Of a stretch of 53,629 nt of DNA, positions 34,670-42,905 are shown one piece after another. Source of the DNA: Elusimicrobiota bacterium. GTDB taxonomy: Bacteria > Elusimicrobiota > Elusimicrobia > UBA1565. Made by a program: the position numbers and the translations under genes. Numbering within the stretch: the first letter of the stretch is position 1; each line of letters opens with the position of its first letter. The DNA lies in contig JACPXC010000013.1 in assembly GCA_016196755.1 (NCBI GenBank), forward strand, positions 1 through 53,629, in the 5' to 3' direction. The notes under the pieces are model-generated. The model saw nothing but the letters and a program-made list of their open reading frames with translations, ran no database searches and had not been told where the DNA came from.

Positions 34670-35124
34670 CGTTTCCCCGAAAGCGCGGCCGCCACCGACT
34701 CGATGATGTGCTTGTAGCCCGTGCAGCGGCAGAGGTTCCCGGCCAGCGCGCGGCAGAGAGCCTGGCGCTTGGTGGAGCCGCCGCAGCGCCGGTGCGCCTC
34801 GGCGGCCACCAGCATGCCGGGCGTGCAGATGCCGCACTGGGCGCCGCCGTGCTCGAGGAAGGCCTTCTGGAGGCGGCCGAGCTTCTCGGGGGTGCCGAGG
34901 CTTTCCACCGTCTCGATCTTGGCGCCCTCGAGCTGGCCCACCGGGATCAGGCAGGAGTTGACCGGCTCGCCGTCGATGAGCACCGAGCAGGCCCCGCATT
35001 CGCCCTCGCCGCAGCCTTCCTTCGAGCCGGTCAGGCGGAAGTCCTCGCGCAGGACGTCGAGCAGGCGCTTGAAGGGATGTCCGGCGTAGGAGCGGCGCTT
35101 CCCGTTGACGCTCAGGCGGATCAT
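34666..35124 (-). CDS. Molybdenum hydroxylase [2Fe-2S] subunit (xanthine dehydrogenase family)
   Basis: 152 residues. A plant-type [2Fe-2S] site GCGEGECGACSV with a later Cys, and a second C-terminal site CGICTPGM plus NLCRCTGY. It relays electrons from the Mo site to the FAD subunit. It overlaps both neighbours by four nt. No signal peptide, so the complex is cytoplasmic. Confidence 0.95.
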   Translation of the reverse strand: MIRLSVNGKRRSYAGHPFKRLLDVLREDFRLTGSKEGCGEGECGACSVLIDGEPVNSCLIPVGQLEGAKIETVESLGTPEKLGRLQKAFLEHGGAQCGICTPGMLVAAEAHRRCGGSTKRQALCRALAGNLCRCTGYKHIIESVAAALSGKR

Positions 35125-37340
35125 GCGGCCTCCTGGGAGCAGAGGGCTTCTTGGATGCGCTCCGGCAGGATGGGCAGGAAGGTGAAGAGCACGCCGGTCG
35201 CGGCCAGCAGGGCCGCCGCCACCGCCGGTCCGGGGACGTCCATCGGCATCTCGCCGACGCCCTTGGCGCCGAAGGGTCCGTTCGAGTAAGGGTTCTCGAC
35301 GACGATGACGTCGATATCGGGGACGTCGAGCGCGGTGGGGATGACGTAGTCGGTCAGGCGCGGGTTCTGGAGCGCGCCGTCCTTGTAGACGCAGTTCTCG
35401 AGCAGGGCCCAGCCCAGGGCCTGGACCGAGCCGCCGACGATCTGGCCCTCGACCACGCCGGGGTTGACGGCCTTGCCGACGTCCTGGGCGGTGACGACGC
35501 GCAGGAGCTTGACCTCGTAGGTGGCCTTGTCGACCTCGAGCTCCACCGCGCAGGCCGCGTAGCCGTAGCAGCCGTAGGCGTCGCCCACGTAGTTCTTGTC
35601 GTCGAAGCTCGATCCCGCGGCGCGGTGGTAGTCGGCCAGGAAGCGCCGCTCGGGCGCCGTGCCGCAGAGCCGCTTGGCCGCGGCCTTAAATGCCGCCGGC
35701 CCGCGGAGCTTGCCGCCGGCCTCGAGCGCGGTCTTGAGGTCGAGCGCGGCGCGGCGCAGGAGGCCGCCGACCACCATCGTCGTGCGGCTGGCCACCGTCG
35801 GGCCGCTGTCGGGGACCTTCGCGGTGTCGGGCCGCTCCACCGACACCGCGTCGTAGGGAAGCTCCAAGGCGTCGGCGACGATCTGGGCCAGCGTGCTCGT
35901 GGCGCCCTGGCCCATCTCGGTGGAGCCGGCCAGGACTCTCACGCGGCCGGCGCGGTCGACGGCCACGCCGGCGCGGCTCTTGAGGTAGTCCTCGCCGTTG
36001 CCGGTGAAACCCGCGCCGTGGTGGACCAGGGCCAGCCCCAGGCCGCGCAAAGTCGGCTTCTTGGCGTCGGCGTTCCAGCGCGCGTGCGCCTTCTTGGTCT
36101 TGTCCCAGCCCACGCGCTTGACCGTCTTCTCGAGGACCTCGGCGGCGCTGACGCTCTCTTTTAGGACCTGGCCGGTGGCCAGGACCGAACCGATCTTGAC
36201 CGCGTTGGCGCGCCGCAGCTCCAAGGAGTCCTTCTTGAGGACGGCGGCGATCTTCTCCCAGTGCATCTCGATGGCGAAGAGGGTCTGCGGCGCACCGAAG
36301 CCGCGGAACGCGCCGTTGGGCGGGGTGTTGGTGGCCACCGCGCGCGCCGTCACCGAGACCGCCGGGCACTCGTAGGGGCCGGTGGCGTGGAGAATCCCGC
36401 GCGAGAGGACGACCGGCGAGAGCGTCATGTAGGCGCCGCCGTCCATGACGATGTCGATCTCCTGGGCGAGCAGGCGCCCGTCCTTGGTGAGGCCGGTGCG
36501 GTGGCGCACGACGGCGGGGTGGCGCTTGGTCGTGGCCAGCATGTCCTCGAGGCGGTCGTAGATCATCTTGACCGGGCGCTTGGCCTTGAGGGCCAGGAGC
36601 GCGGCGTGGCCGCCCAGCATGTTCGGGTACTCTTCCTTGCCGCCGAAGCCGCCGCCGGTGACGCAGTGGAGGACCCGCACTTTCTCGGGGGGAAGGGCGA
36701 AGATGGGCTGGAGGGCCTTGTGGACGTAGTAGGGGCACTGGAGGGAACCCATGACGACCAGCGTTTCGCCCTCGAACCAGGCCGCCATGCCCTGGTTCTC
36801 GATGTAGGCCTGTTCCTGGTGCGGGACGCTGTAAGTCCCCTCGACGACGACGGGCGCCGCGGCCAGGGCGGCGGCGCAGTCGCCCTTCTTGATCGTGATG
36901 GTCTTAAAGACGTTGTCTTCGCCCCAGATGACCCGCTTCTTGGCCAGCGAGTCCTCCATCGTGAAGACGGGCTCCTCGGGCTCGACTTCGAGGCGGACGT
37001 GCTTGAGGGCGCGCCAGGCCGTGGCGCGGTCGGGGTGGGCCACGAGCAGGACCGGCTCGAAGGGGTGGCGGATGACGCCGTCGGCCAAGAGCGGTTGGTC
37101 GTCGCCCAGCAGGCGCACGACGTTCTGGCCCGGGATGTCGCGCGCGTCGGCCACCACGCACTCCTGCCACGGGAACGCCGGGTCGAAATGGACGGCTTTG
37201 ATGCGCCCGGCGGGGACCTGCGAGCGCACGCTCACCCCGAAGAGCGCCCCCGGGATGTCGTAATCGTCGATGTATTGGGCGGTCCCGCCGACCTTCTCGG
37301 GGCCTTCCTTGCGCCTGGCGTTGGCGCCCACGGAACGCAT
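35121..37340 (-). CDS. Molybdenum hydroxylase large, molybdopterin-binding subunit (xanthine dehydrogenase family)
   Basis: 739 residues. GGGFGGKEEYPN, AFRGFGAPQ (whose Arg matches the purine-binding Arg of xanthine dehydrogenases) and the catalytic-base region GAKGVGEMPMDVPGP are present. This favours a purine or other N-heterocycle over CO, but is not proof. First gene of the operon large-small-medium-lyase, started from a leaderless promoter at 37347. No Mo-cofactor maturation gene (XdhC type) is visible in the window. Confidence 0.92.
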   Translation of the reverse strand: MRSVGANARRKEGPEKVGGTAQYIDDYDIPGALFGVSVRSQVPAGRIKAVHFDPAFPWQECVVADARDIPGQNVVRLLGDDQPLLADGVIRHPFEPVLLVAHPDRATAWRALKHVRLEVEPEEPVFTMEDSLAKKRVIWGEDNVFKTITIKKGDCAAALAAAPVVVEGTYSVPHQEQAYIENQGMAAWFEGETLVVMGSLQCPYYVHKALQPIFALPPEKVRVLHCVTGGGFGGKEEYPNMLGGHAALLALKAKRPVKMIYDRLEDMLATTKRHPAVVRHRTGLTKDGRLLAQEIDIVMDGGAYMTLSPVVLSRGILHATGPYECPAVSVTARAVATNTPPNGAFRGFGAPQTLFAIEMHWEKIAAVLKKDSLELRRANAVKIGSVLATGQVLKESVSAAEVLEKTVKRVGWDKTKKAHARWNADAKKPTLRGLGLALVHHGAGFTGNGEDYLKSRAGVAVDRAGRVRVLAGSTEMGQGATSTLAQIVADALELPYDAVSVERPDTAKVPDSGPTVASRTTMVVGGLLRRAALDLKTALEAGGKLRGPAAFKAAAKRLCGTAPERRFLADYHRAAGSSFDDKNYVGDAYGCYGYAACAVELEVDKATYEVKLLRVVTAQDVGKAVNPGVVEGQIVGGSVQALGWALLENCVYKDGALQNPRLTDYVIPTALDVPDIDVIVVENPYSNGPFGAKGVGEMPMDVPGPAVAAALLAATGVLFTFLPILPERIQEALCSQEAA

Positions 37341-37346
37341 GGGCGG

Positions 37347-37352
37347 ATTGTA
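37347..37352 (-). promoter_or_regulatory. -10 box, leaderless start of the molybdenum hydroxylase operon
   Basis: TACAAT on the minus strand, 6 nt before the ATG at 37340. Confidence 0.6.
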
Positions 37353-38438
37353 CTACTTGAGGGGGGACATCGAGAGCAGGACCCGGCAGGCCGAGTCGCC
37401 GTCGGCAGCGATGGGCTTGCCGTCGCCGCCCTCGCCGGAGGTGTAGAAGCCGGCCGAGACCGGCAGGTGGTCCGAGACCATGGTCCCGTGGCGCTCCTCG
37501 ATCGCGCGCATGAAGTCGTGGGGCACCACGCCGGCCGACGACTTGGCGTACTCCTCGTCGTAGGCGTCGCCGGTCATGAGGACATGGTCGTAGTTGTTGA
37601 CCGGCTGCCCCTCTCTGTTGCGCGAGGTGGGCGCGTCGACGAGGGCCACGAAGCGCCTGCTCCCGCCCTGGCGCCCGAAGGCGGGATGGGCCGCGACGAC
37701 GTCTTCGACGGAGGGGCCGGGCTTGGAACGCCCCTTATTGGTGGGGATGTTGAGATCGCCGGTGATGATGACGTCGGGGTCCGCCCCCGGCTGGGCCAGG
37801 TAGCGCGCCACCCAGTCGAGGATGTTCGTCAGCTCGCGGGCGCTCTCCCGGGAATCGCCGCCGCCGAAGGTGAGGTGGATGGAGAGGAGCGTGAAATCGA
37901 AGTTCCCGACCCGCATGTGCGCCGCGCGGGGAGTATGCATGGCTTTCTCGCGGTCGCGCTGCCAGCGGCCGCGCTCGTCCTGCCGGGCGAAGAGCGGGCG
38001 CTCGCAGCCCATCCCGACGCCGCGCTCGGCGAAGAAGCCGTTGTCCATGGCCCCGTTGGTGTTGGTGAAGGAGTCGTTCCAACGCTCGCCCGCGCCGGGC
38101 AGCATGGCGCCGATCTTCGCGGCGCCGGTGGCGTTGGCGATCTCCTGAAACGAGAGGATGCGCGCGCTGCGCGAGTCGGAGAGCATATGGCCGAGGACCT
38201 CGCGGTAGGCGGCCTCGCGCTCCGGGCTGACGTTGGCCCCGAAGGCCTGGACGTTCCAGCTGATGACGCGGACGACCGGGCGGCGGGCCTTAGGGTCGGC
38301 GGCGCGCTCGGCTAACGGGGCCGAGGTCTCCTTGACCTCCTCGGTGAGCGCCCCGAAGCTGTCTTGGAGGCCGTCGGCAGCCCTTCCGGGCGAGGCGAGG
38401 GCCAGAACGGCGGCCAGCAGGGCGCCCCACCGGGACAT
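37353..38438 (-). CDS. Exported endonuclease/exonuclease/phosphatase-fold protein
   Basis: 361 residues with a signal peptide (1-20, ending GRA). The EEP/DNase I-like fold is marked by VISWNVQAFG, SFQEI, SIHLTFGGG, ITGDLNIP, NNYDHVLMTG and the final VSDHLPVS, so the full catalytic set is present. Likely substrates outside the cytoplasm are nucleic acids or phosphodiester lipids. The start at 38438 fits the signal peptide and a -10 box 6 nt upstream. Confidence 0.85.
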   Translation of the reverse strand: MSRWGALLAAVLALASPGRAADGLQDSFGALTEEVKETSAPLAERAADPKARRPVVRVISWNVQAFGANVSPEREAAYREVLGHMLSDSRSARILSFQEIANATGAAKIGAMLPGAGERWNDSFTNTNGAMDNGFFAERGVGMGCERPLFARQDERGRWQRDREKAMHTPRAAHMRVGNFDFTLLSIHLTFGGGDSRESARELTNILDWVARYLAQPGADPDVIITGDLNIPTNKGRSKPGPSVEDVVAAHPAFGRQGGSRRFVALVDAPTSRNREGQPVNNYDHVLMTGDAYDEEYAKSSAGVVPHDFMRAIEERHGTMVSDHLPVSAGFYTSGEGGDGKPIAADGDSACRVLLSMSPLK

Positions 38439-38444
38439 GCGCAA

Positions 38445-38450
38445 AGCATA
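38445..38450 (-). promoter_or_regulatory. -10 box, leaderless start of the exported EEP gene
   Basis: TATGCT on the minus strand, 6 nt before the ATG at 38438. Confidence 0.5.
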
Positions 38451-38497
38451 GGCCCTAAGTACCTGCCCCGAATGGGCCGAGTGGGGTGCCGGTCTTA

Positions 38498-38511
38498 AGG
38501 TCTTAAGACCT
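38498..38511. promoter_or_regulatory. Perfect 14-bp palindrome between folB and the EEP gene
   Basis: AGGTCTTAAGACCT, with an extra GGTCTTAA half just before it (38491-38498). It lies at the end of folB and ~50 nt upstream of the EEP promoter. It could be a weak terminator stem or an operator. Confidence 0.35.
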
Positions 38512-38875
38512 AGGTTGTTTGAGACTTGGAGAGGCGGACGACCACTTCTTTGGTGCCAGGCATGGCGGCCGGGAACTTGCGGGCGGCGATCGCGGCGCCG
38601 TGGATGCGCGGGTCGAAGGCCAGGGCGGCGTCGAGGGCGGCGTCGGCCAGGCGCTCCAAGAGGCGGAACTCCTTGGACTCGACGGCGGCGCGCACGGCCT
38701 GCTCGAGTCGGTCGTAGTCGGGAGAGTCGGCGATGTCGTCGGACAGGGCGGCCTTCTGGAGGTCGACGGATACCGTCAGGTCCAACAGGATCTTCTGGCG
38801 CTTGGCGCGTTCCTCCTTGGGGACGCCGACCTTGCAGCGGCACTTCACTCCGATCAACTGCAGCGCTCCGCTCAC
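38510..38875 (-). CDS. folB: Dihydroneopterin aldolase
   Basis: 121 residues, the normal FolB length. LQLIGVKCRCKVGVPKEER, DSPDYDRLEQAV and FRLLERLADAALD match the family, including the Glu-Leu-Ala segment of the pterin site. It cleaves dihydroneopterin in folate synthesis. GTG start in a GTGA overlap with the TldE-like gene. No other folate gene is nearby. Confidence 0.88.
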   Translation of the reverse strand: MSGALQLIGVKCRCKVGVPKEERAKRQKILLDLTVSVDLQKAALSDDIADSPDYDRLEQAVRAAVESKEFRLLERLADAALDAALAFDPRIHGAAIAARKFPAAMPGTKEVVVRLSKSQTT

Positions 38876-40578
38876 TTGCGCGCCGCCAGGGGGCTGGGCA
38901 GATAGGGCAGGCGGTCGGGCTCGCGCTCCAGCGGGACCAGGACGAGCTCGGAGACCAGGGCGTCGGGGTGCACGACCGAGGCCGGCACGTTGTCGTCGTC
39001 GGAGCCGTAGGGGCCGCCCTGCTCGAAGTTGTAGGCCCGGCGCTCGGAGCCGGCCGCGACCACGTCGCGCAGGGCCCGCGTGCCGACCTCATCGAAGACC
39101 GCGCCGCGCAGCGGCTCCTCGCGGCCGTCGGGGTAGAGCTTCACCGCGTAGAGCGGGGCGGCCAGCAGGCTGCCGGGCGACACCGAGATGTCGGCGGCCA
39201 GCCGCCGGACGACGACTCCGAACGGGAGGCCGAGCTCGGCCGCGCGGCGGTTGAGCTCGGCGCGCAGGGCGGGGCCCGAGAGGCCGCCGGCGGCCTCGAT
39301 GAAGAGGCAGGCCGTCCGCGGGGTGGGCAGGTGCTCGAGCGAGGCGCGCGAGTGGCCGTTGGAGCCGGAGCGCTCGCGCGCCGGGGTGCGGCCCAAGGGC
39401 AGGTCCTTGAGGATGCCTTTCTCGACCAGGTCTACGCGCCGCGCGGGGACGCCTTCGTCGTCGAGCGGGGCGTAGCCGTTGAGCGCCGTGCCCGCGAAGG
39501 CGGCCTGCGTGGGGTCGTCGTAGGCCGACAACAGCGGGCTGGCCACGCGCAGCTCGAGGCGGCCGGTCAGAGGCCCTGGGGCGTATGTATGGCGCTGGCT
39601 CTCGTCCTCCAGCCAGAGCTCGCGCGGGGCCTCGAGCCCGTGGGCCAGGAGCTGGTTGAAGAACTCGCCGGCGGCCTGGCCCTCGAAGAGCACCGGGCCG
39701 ATGTAGGGCCTCTCCATCGCCGGCGCGGCGCTCAAGGCCGCCAGCTCGCCGGCCAGCTCCCGCGCCTGGGCGCTCAGGAATTCGGAGCTGGGCAGGTCCG
39801 CGGCGCCGCGGGCGTAGAGCTTGCGCTCCTGGCTGAGCGCGGTGCCGTCCGGCGCCTGCGTCCAGGCTACGAGCACGACCTGGAAGCGCGCGGCGTCGCG
39901 GCGCTGGCGCCGGCCCTCGGAGTCGGCGAAGCGCACGGTGTCCTCCCAGGCGTAGACCGCGGCCCGGCCGCCGTGCAGGGCGGGATACTTCGCGAAGACG
40001 GCGGAGGCTCGCCGGACGTCGGCCTCGGCGCGGGAGCGCGCCAGCGCGGCGCTTGTGCCCAAGGCGTCGACGACGGCCACCGGGGCGGGCGTGAGGTCGG
40101 GCAGGAGTTCGGGGCGGTTCTTGGCCCGGCGGAAGGCGTCCTTCTGCGACCAGCGCTGGTGGGCGGACTTAAACGCCGCGTCGCTGAGCCACCACAGGGC
40201 GTGGCGCAGGCTGAGCGGGCCGTCCTCGTAGGGGACCTGGATCGTGAACGGGGCATGCCCGCCGCCGTCGGCGCCGATGAAATCCGTGTTGTCGAAAGCC
40301 GCCGAGCCGACGCGCAGGTCGGCGCCGGCCAAGCGGCGGCGGTCCTCGTAGGAGGTCTTGAGGGCGCCCAGCGAGGCCTCGACGATGACGCGCCGCTGGT
40401 CGACGATCTTATAGGCGAGGTAGTAGGGCCGTACGTCCTCGAGGGCGAGGCCCGACATCGAGCGCTCGAGCTCGGCGATGAGCGGCGGGAAGACCGGGTC
40501 CGCCGCTACCCAGGCCGTCGGCGGCGTGGCGGCCGCGGCGGCGGAGGCGAGGAAGAGGGCGAGGACAGCCGCTCTCAC
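38872..40578 (-). CDS. Exported TldE/PmbA-like protein without zinc site (inactive partner)
   Basis: 568 residues with a signal peptide (1-17, ending AAAA). It follows the TldD/PmbA fold along its whole length and aligns with the next gene upstream, but where that has FHEILGH this reads FNQLLAH (308-313): the zinc His and catalytic Glu are gone, as in TldE, the non-catalytic half of the TldD/E heterodimer. A GTGA overlap links it to the TldD-like gene and another to folB. Classical TldD/E is cytoplasmic; this one should act outside the inner membrane. Confidence 0.82.
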   Translation of the reverse strand: MRAAVLALFLASAAAAATPPTAWVAADPVFPPLIAELERSMSGLALEDVRPYYLAYKIVDQRRVIVEASLGALKTSYEDRRRLAGADLRVGSAAFDNTDFIGADGGGHAPFTIQVPYEDGPLSLRHALWWLSDAAFKSAHQRWSQKDAFRRAKNRPELLPDLTPAPVAVVDALGTSAALARSRAEADVRRASAVFAKYPALHGGRAAVYAWEDTVRFADSEGRRQRRDAARFQVVLVAWTQAPDGTALSQERKLYARGAADLPSSEFLSAQARELAGELAALSAAPAMERPYIGPVLFEGQAAGEFFNQLLAHGLEAPRELWLEDESQRHTYAPGPLTGRLELRVASPLLSAYDDPTQAAFAGTALNGYAPLDDEGVPARRVDLVEKGILKDLPLGRTPARERSGSNGHSRASLEHLPTPRTACLFIEAAGGLSGPALRAELNRRAAELGLPFGVVVRRLAADISVSPGSLLAAPLYAVKLYPDGREEPLRGAVFDEVGTRALRDVVAAGSERRAYNFEQGGPYGSDDDNVPASVVHPDALVSELVLVPLEREPDRLPYLPSPLAARK

Positions 40579-42275
40579 GGCCGGAGCCCCTTGACGCGCG
40601 GGTCGTGGTGCGGCGCGGGCAGGAGCGGCGGCCGCTCGGCGTCTTTGCGGCCCTTCTCGACCTCGATCTCGCTAAAGAGCAGGCTCGGGGCCGACGCCGA
40701 GACCGGCACCCAGCCCGACTCCGCGCCGCAGACCCCGTTGAAGACGCCGAGGTCGTCACCCGCCGCGACGATCTTCATGAAGGAGGCCAGCGGCGTGCCG
40801 ACGATGTCGACGCCGTGCACCGGCTCGTCGGGCCGGCCGTCGGCCCAGACCCGGTAGACCAGCTTGGGCTGGACCTCGAAGGCTTGGTTGGCGTCGCGCG
40901 TCGTGGTCGTGTAGCCGCCTTCGATGTCCTCGAACCATAGGCCCCAGGGCTTGTCCTGGCGCTTGAGCTCCGCGCGCAGCAGGGCGCGCAGGTCTTTGGC
41001 CGGCACCGTGCGCGAGGCTTCGACGACCAGGTTCGCCATGCGCGCCACGGCGCGCCGCCCGCTGGAGCGCCGACCGTGGCCGTTGGAGCGCGGGGCGGCC
41101 GCGATCGGAGCGCGCGACATGAGAAAGCCCGTGAGGCGCCCGTCCTTGACGAGCTGGGCGCGCCGGCCCGGCTGGCCCTCGTCGTCGAAGCGGTAGGCGC
41201 CGCTGAGCGCGCGGCCGCCCAGCGCGCGCAGGGAGGGGTCGTCGTAGACCGAGAGGAACTCCGCGGTGACGGGCTGGCCGAGCTTCTTGGCGAAGGTCTG
41301 GCCCTCCGACTCGAGCTTCTGGCGGTGGCCCTCGAGGCGGTGGCCGAGGATCTCGTGGAACAGCACCGCCGCGGCCGTGGAGCCGAACACGGCGGGGCCC
41401 TGGTAGGGCACGGCGTCGGGAGCGCGCACGAGCTCTCCCAGTTCCTCGGCCAGGCGCGTCAGGACCGCGGCGAGCTCCTCCTCGGGGGGAAGGCGGTCGA
41501 GCGACGGCTCGCTCCAGGAGGCCGAGCGGTCCAGTTCCATGCCGCCGGTCGTGCGCGCGGTCAGGGCCACGTCGAGCCGGACTACGGCGTCGCCGTCGGC
41601 CAACGCCGCGCCGTCGGAGTCGGCGAACCATCTGCGGCGGGTCTCGAGGGAGAGCGCCGCGTTGGAGCCGACGAGGAACGGGTAGCGCGCGGCCCCGCTC
41701 GAGAGGCGGCGCAGGCGGTCCCGCCATGGGCCGGGATCGGGCGGGGCGGGGAGGGCGGGCTCGCTCCAGCGCTGGGGCGCTTCGGCGGAGAAGTCGGCGG
41801 AGTCGTCGGCCTCGTCGGCGGTGACGGCCTTGTCGGCCGCGGCCTTGGTGTAGCGGCTCTGGGCCTCCTTGAAGGCGCGGTCGGTCAGCTCCCAGGCGGC
41901 CTGGCGCAGGGCTCTCGGCTCGTCGTCGACCGGCAGTTCGCCGGCGGCCGAGGCGTCCTCGTGGCCGGCGCTCTCGGCGCCCTTGATCTGGTGGGTGTTG
42001 TCGAGCGCGCGGCTGCCGACCCTGGCGTCGACGTCCAGCGTGCGCGAGACGCCCTCGGACTCCTCGTGCAGGGAGCCTAGGATGGCGGAGAGCGAACGCG
42101 CGCGGGTCTCGACGGCCTGGTAGGAGAGGTAATACAGCGGCGTCCCGGGCTCGGCCATGCGCAGGCCCTTGACCGAGCGGCGCAGCTCCGCGCTCAAGGC
42201 GTCGAGGACCGGGTCCGGGGGTTGCGCGCGGCTCGAGGACGGCAGGAGCGCGGCGGCGAGCAGGACGGCTAGCAC
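40575..42275 (-). CDS. Exported TldD-like metalloprotease
   Basis: 566 residues with a signal peptide (1-17, ending SRA). The TldD zinc motif HEILGH (307-311 core) is intact in FHEILGHRLEGH. Other family marks are GRALSGAYRFDDEGQPG and the C-terminal GVDIVGTPLASF. TldD enzymes trim unfolded peptides inside a closed chamber formed with TldE. GTG start with a -10-like TAAGCT 6 nt upstream. First gene of the tldD-tldE-folB operon. Confidence 0.88.
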   Translation of the reverse strand: MLAVLLAAALLPSSSRAQPPDPVLDALSAELRRSVKGLRMAEPGTPLYYLSYQAVETRARSLSAILGSLHEESEGVSRTLDVDARVGSRALDNTHQIKGAESAGHEDASAAGELPVDDEPRALRQAAWELTDRAFKEAQSRYTKAAADKAVTADEADDSADFSAEAPQRWSEPALPAPPDPGPWRDRLRRLSSGAARYPFLVGSNAALSLETRRRWFADSDGAALADGDAVVRLDVALTARTTGGMELDRSASWSEPSLDRLPPEEELAAVLTRLAEELGELVRAPDAVPYQGPAVFGSTAAAVLFHEILGHRLEGHRQKLESEGQTFAKKLGQPVTAEFLSVYDDPSLRALGGRALSGAYRFDDEGQPGRRAQLVKDGRLTGFLMSRAPIAAAPRSNGHGRRSSGRRAVARMANLVVEASRTVPAKDLRALLRAELKRQDKPWGLWFEDIEGGYTTTTRDANQAFEVQPKLVYRVWADGRPDEPVHGVDIVGTPLASFMKIVAAGDDLGVFNGVCGAESGWVPVSASAPSLLFSEIEVEKGRKDAERPPLLPAPHHDPRVKGLRP

Positions 42276-42281
42276 CCGGCT

Positions 42282-42287
42282 AGCTTA
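42282..42287 (-). promoter_or_regulatory. -10-like box for the TldD/TldE operon
   Basis: TAAGCT on the minus strand, 6 nt before the GTG at 42275; weaker in sequence but at the same spacing as the other leaderless boxes here. Confidence 0.35.
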
Positions 42288-42318
42288 CAAAACGGGCGCA
42301 ACCCGTTTCGGGCCTGAG

Positions 42319-42705
42319 TCAGGCGCCTTCGGGCCAGAACTCTTCCAGGTCCTCGTCCTCGAAGCCGAAGTGGTGGGCCAGCTCGTGGCGCAGGGTGAGG
42401 ACCACCTCGCGCTCGAGCTCGGCCCGGCTCTCGCAGGCCTCCTCGAGCGGGCGCTTATAGAGGAAGACGCGGGCCTGGAGCTGGTCGGGGGAGTCGCCGG
42501 CCAGCATGCCGGACTGGATCTCCTGGCGCGTCGGCCCCACGTAGAGGCCGAGCAGTTCCTCGTCCTCCTCGAGCCCATCGGCCTCGGGACCGGGACGGTC
42601 GGCCACGGTGATGTCGACGTTGAGGAGCTTCTCGCGGAACGCCGCGGGGATGCCGGTGAACGCGCGTTCCGCGATGGCGTCGAACTCCTTGCGCGGGAGG
42701 TTCAT
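42319..42705 (-). CDS. Small metallopeptidase-like protein (zincin_1/MMP-like domain family)
   Basis: 128 residues, the usual size for this family. HELAHHFGFED (107-117) gives the HExxHxxGxxD zinc site, and the acidic N-terminal half (PGPEADGLEEDEELLGLY) is typical. Cytoplasmic, with no signal peptide. Substrates of this family are unknown. A -10 box lies 5 nt before the ATG. Confidence 0.85.
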   Translation of the reverse strand: MNLPRKEFDAIAERAFTGIPAAFREKLLNVDITVADRPGPEADGLEEDEELLGLYVGPTRQEIQSGMLAGDSPDQLQARVFLYKRPLEEACESRAELEREVVLTLRHELAHHFGFEDEDLEEFWPEGA

Positions 42706-42710
42706 GGCCG

Positions 42711-42716
42711 ATTCTA
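42711..42716 (-). promoter_or_regulatory. -10 box, leaderless start of the small zincin gene
   Basis: TAGAAT on the minus strand, 5 nt before the ATG at 42705. Confidence 0.5.
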
Positions 42717-42742
42717 CATTTAGTCCGTAGGCCTAGCCCACC

Positions 42743-42765
42743 CTGGGCCCGGGCCTAGGCCCCAG
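42743..42765. promoter_or_regulatory. Clustered GGGCC/GGCCC half-sites in the divergent gap
   Basis: Within the 200-nt gap 42706-42905, alternating GGGCC and GGCCC half-sites are packed here, with another GGGCCC near 42832. A weak CATCCT box (42893-42898) lies 7 nt before the ATG at 42906. Nothing else is apparent in the gap. Confidence 0.3.
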
Positions 42766-42905
42766 CCCATGACGGTTTCTCCTGCCCTGGAGAATCTCGG
42801 AAACCTCTCGTCGAGAGCCGCTCGACAATATGGGCCCTCAGACCCTTGAGCGGGGAACCCAACGGACCCTTTTGAACCTAGGACCTTCCGGCCATCCTAA
42901 GCCTA

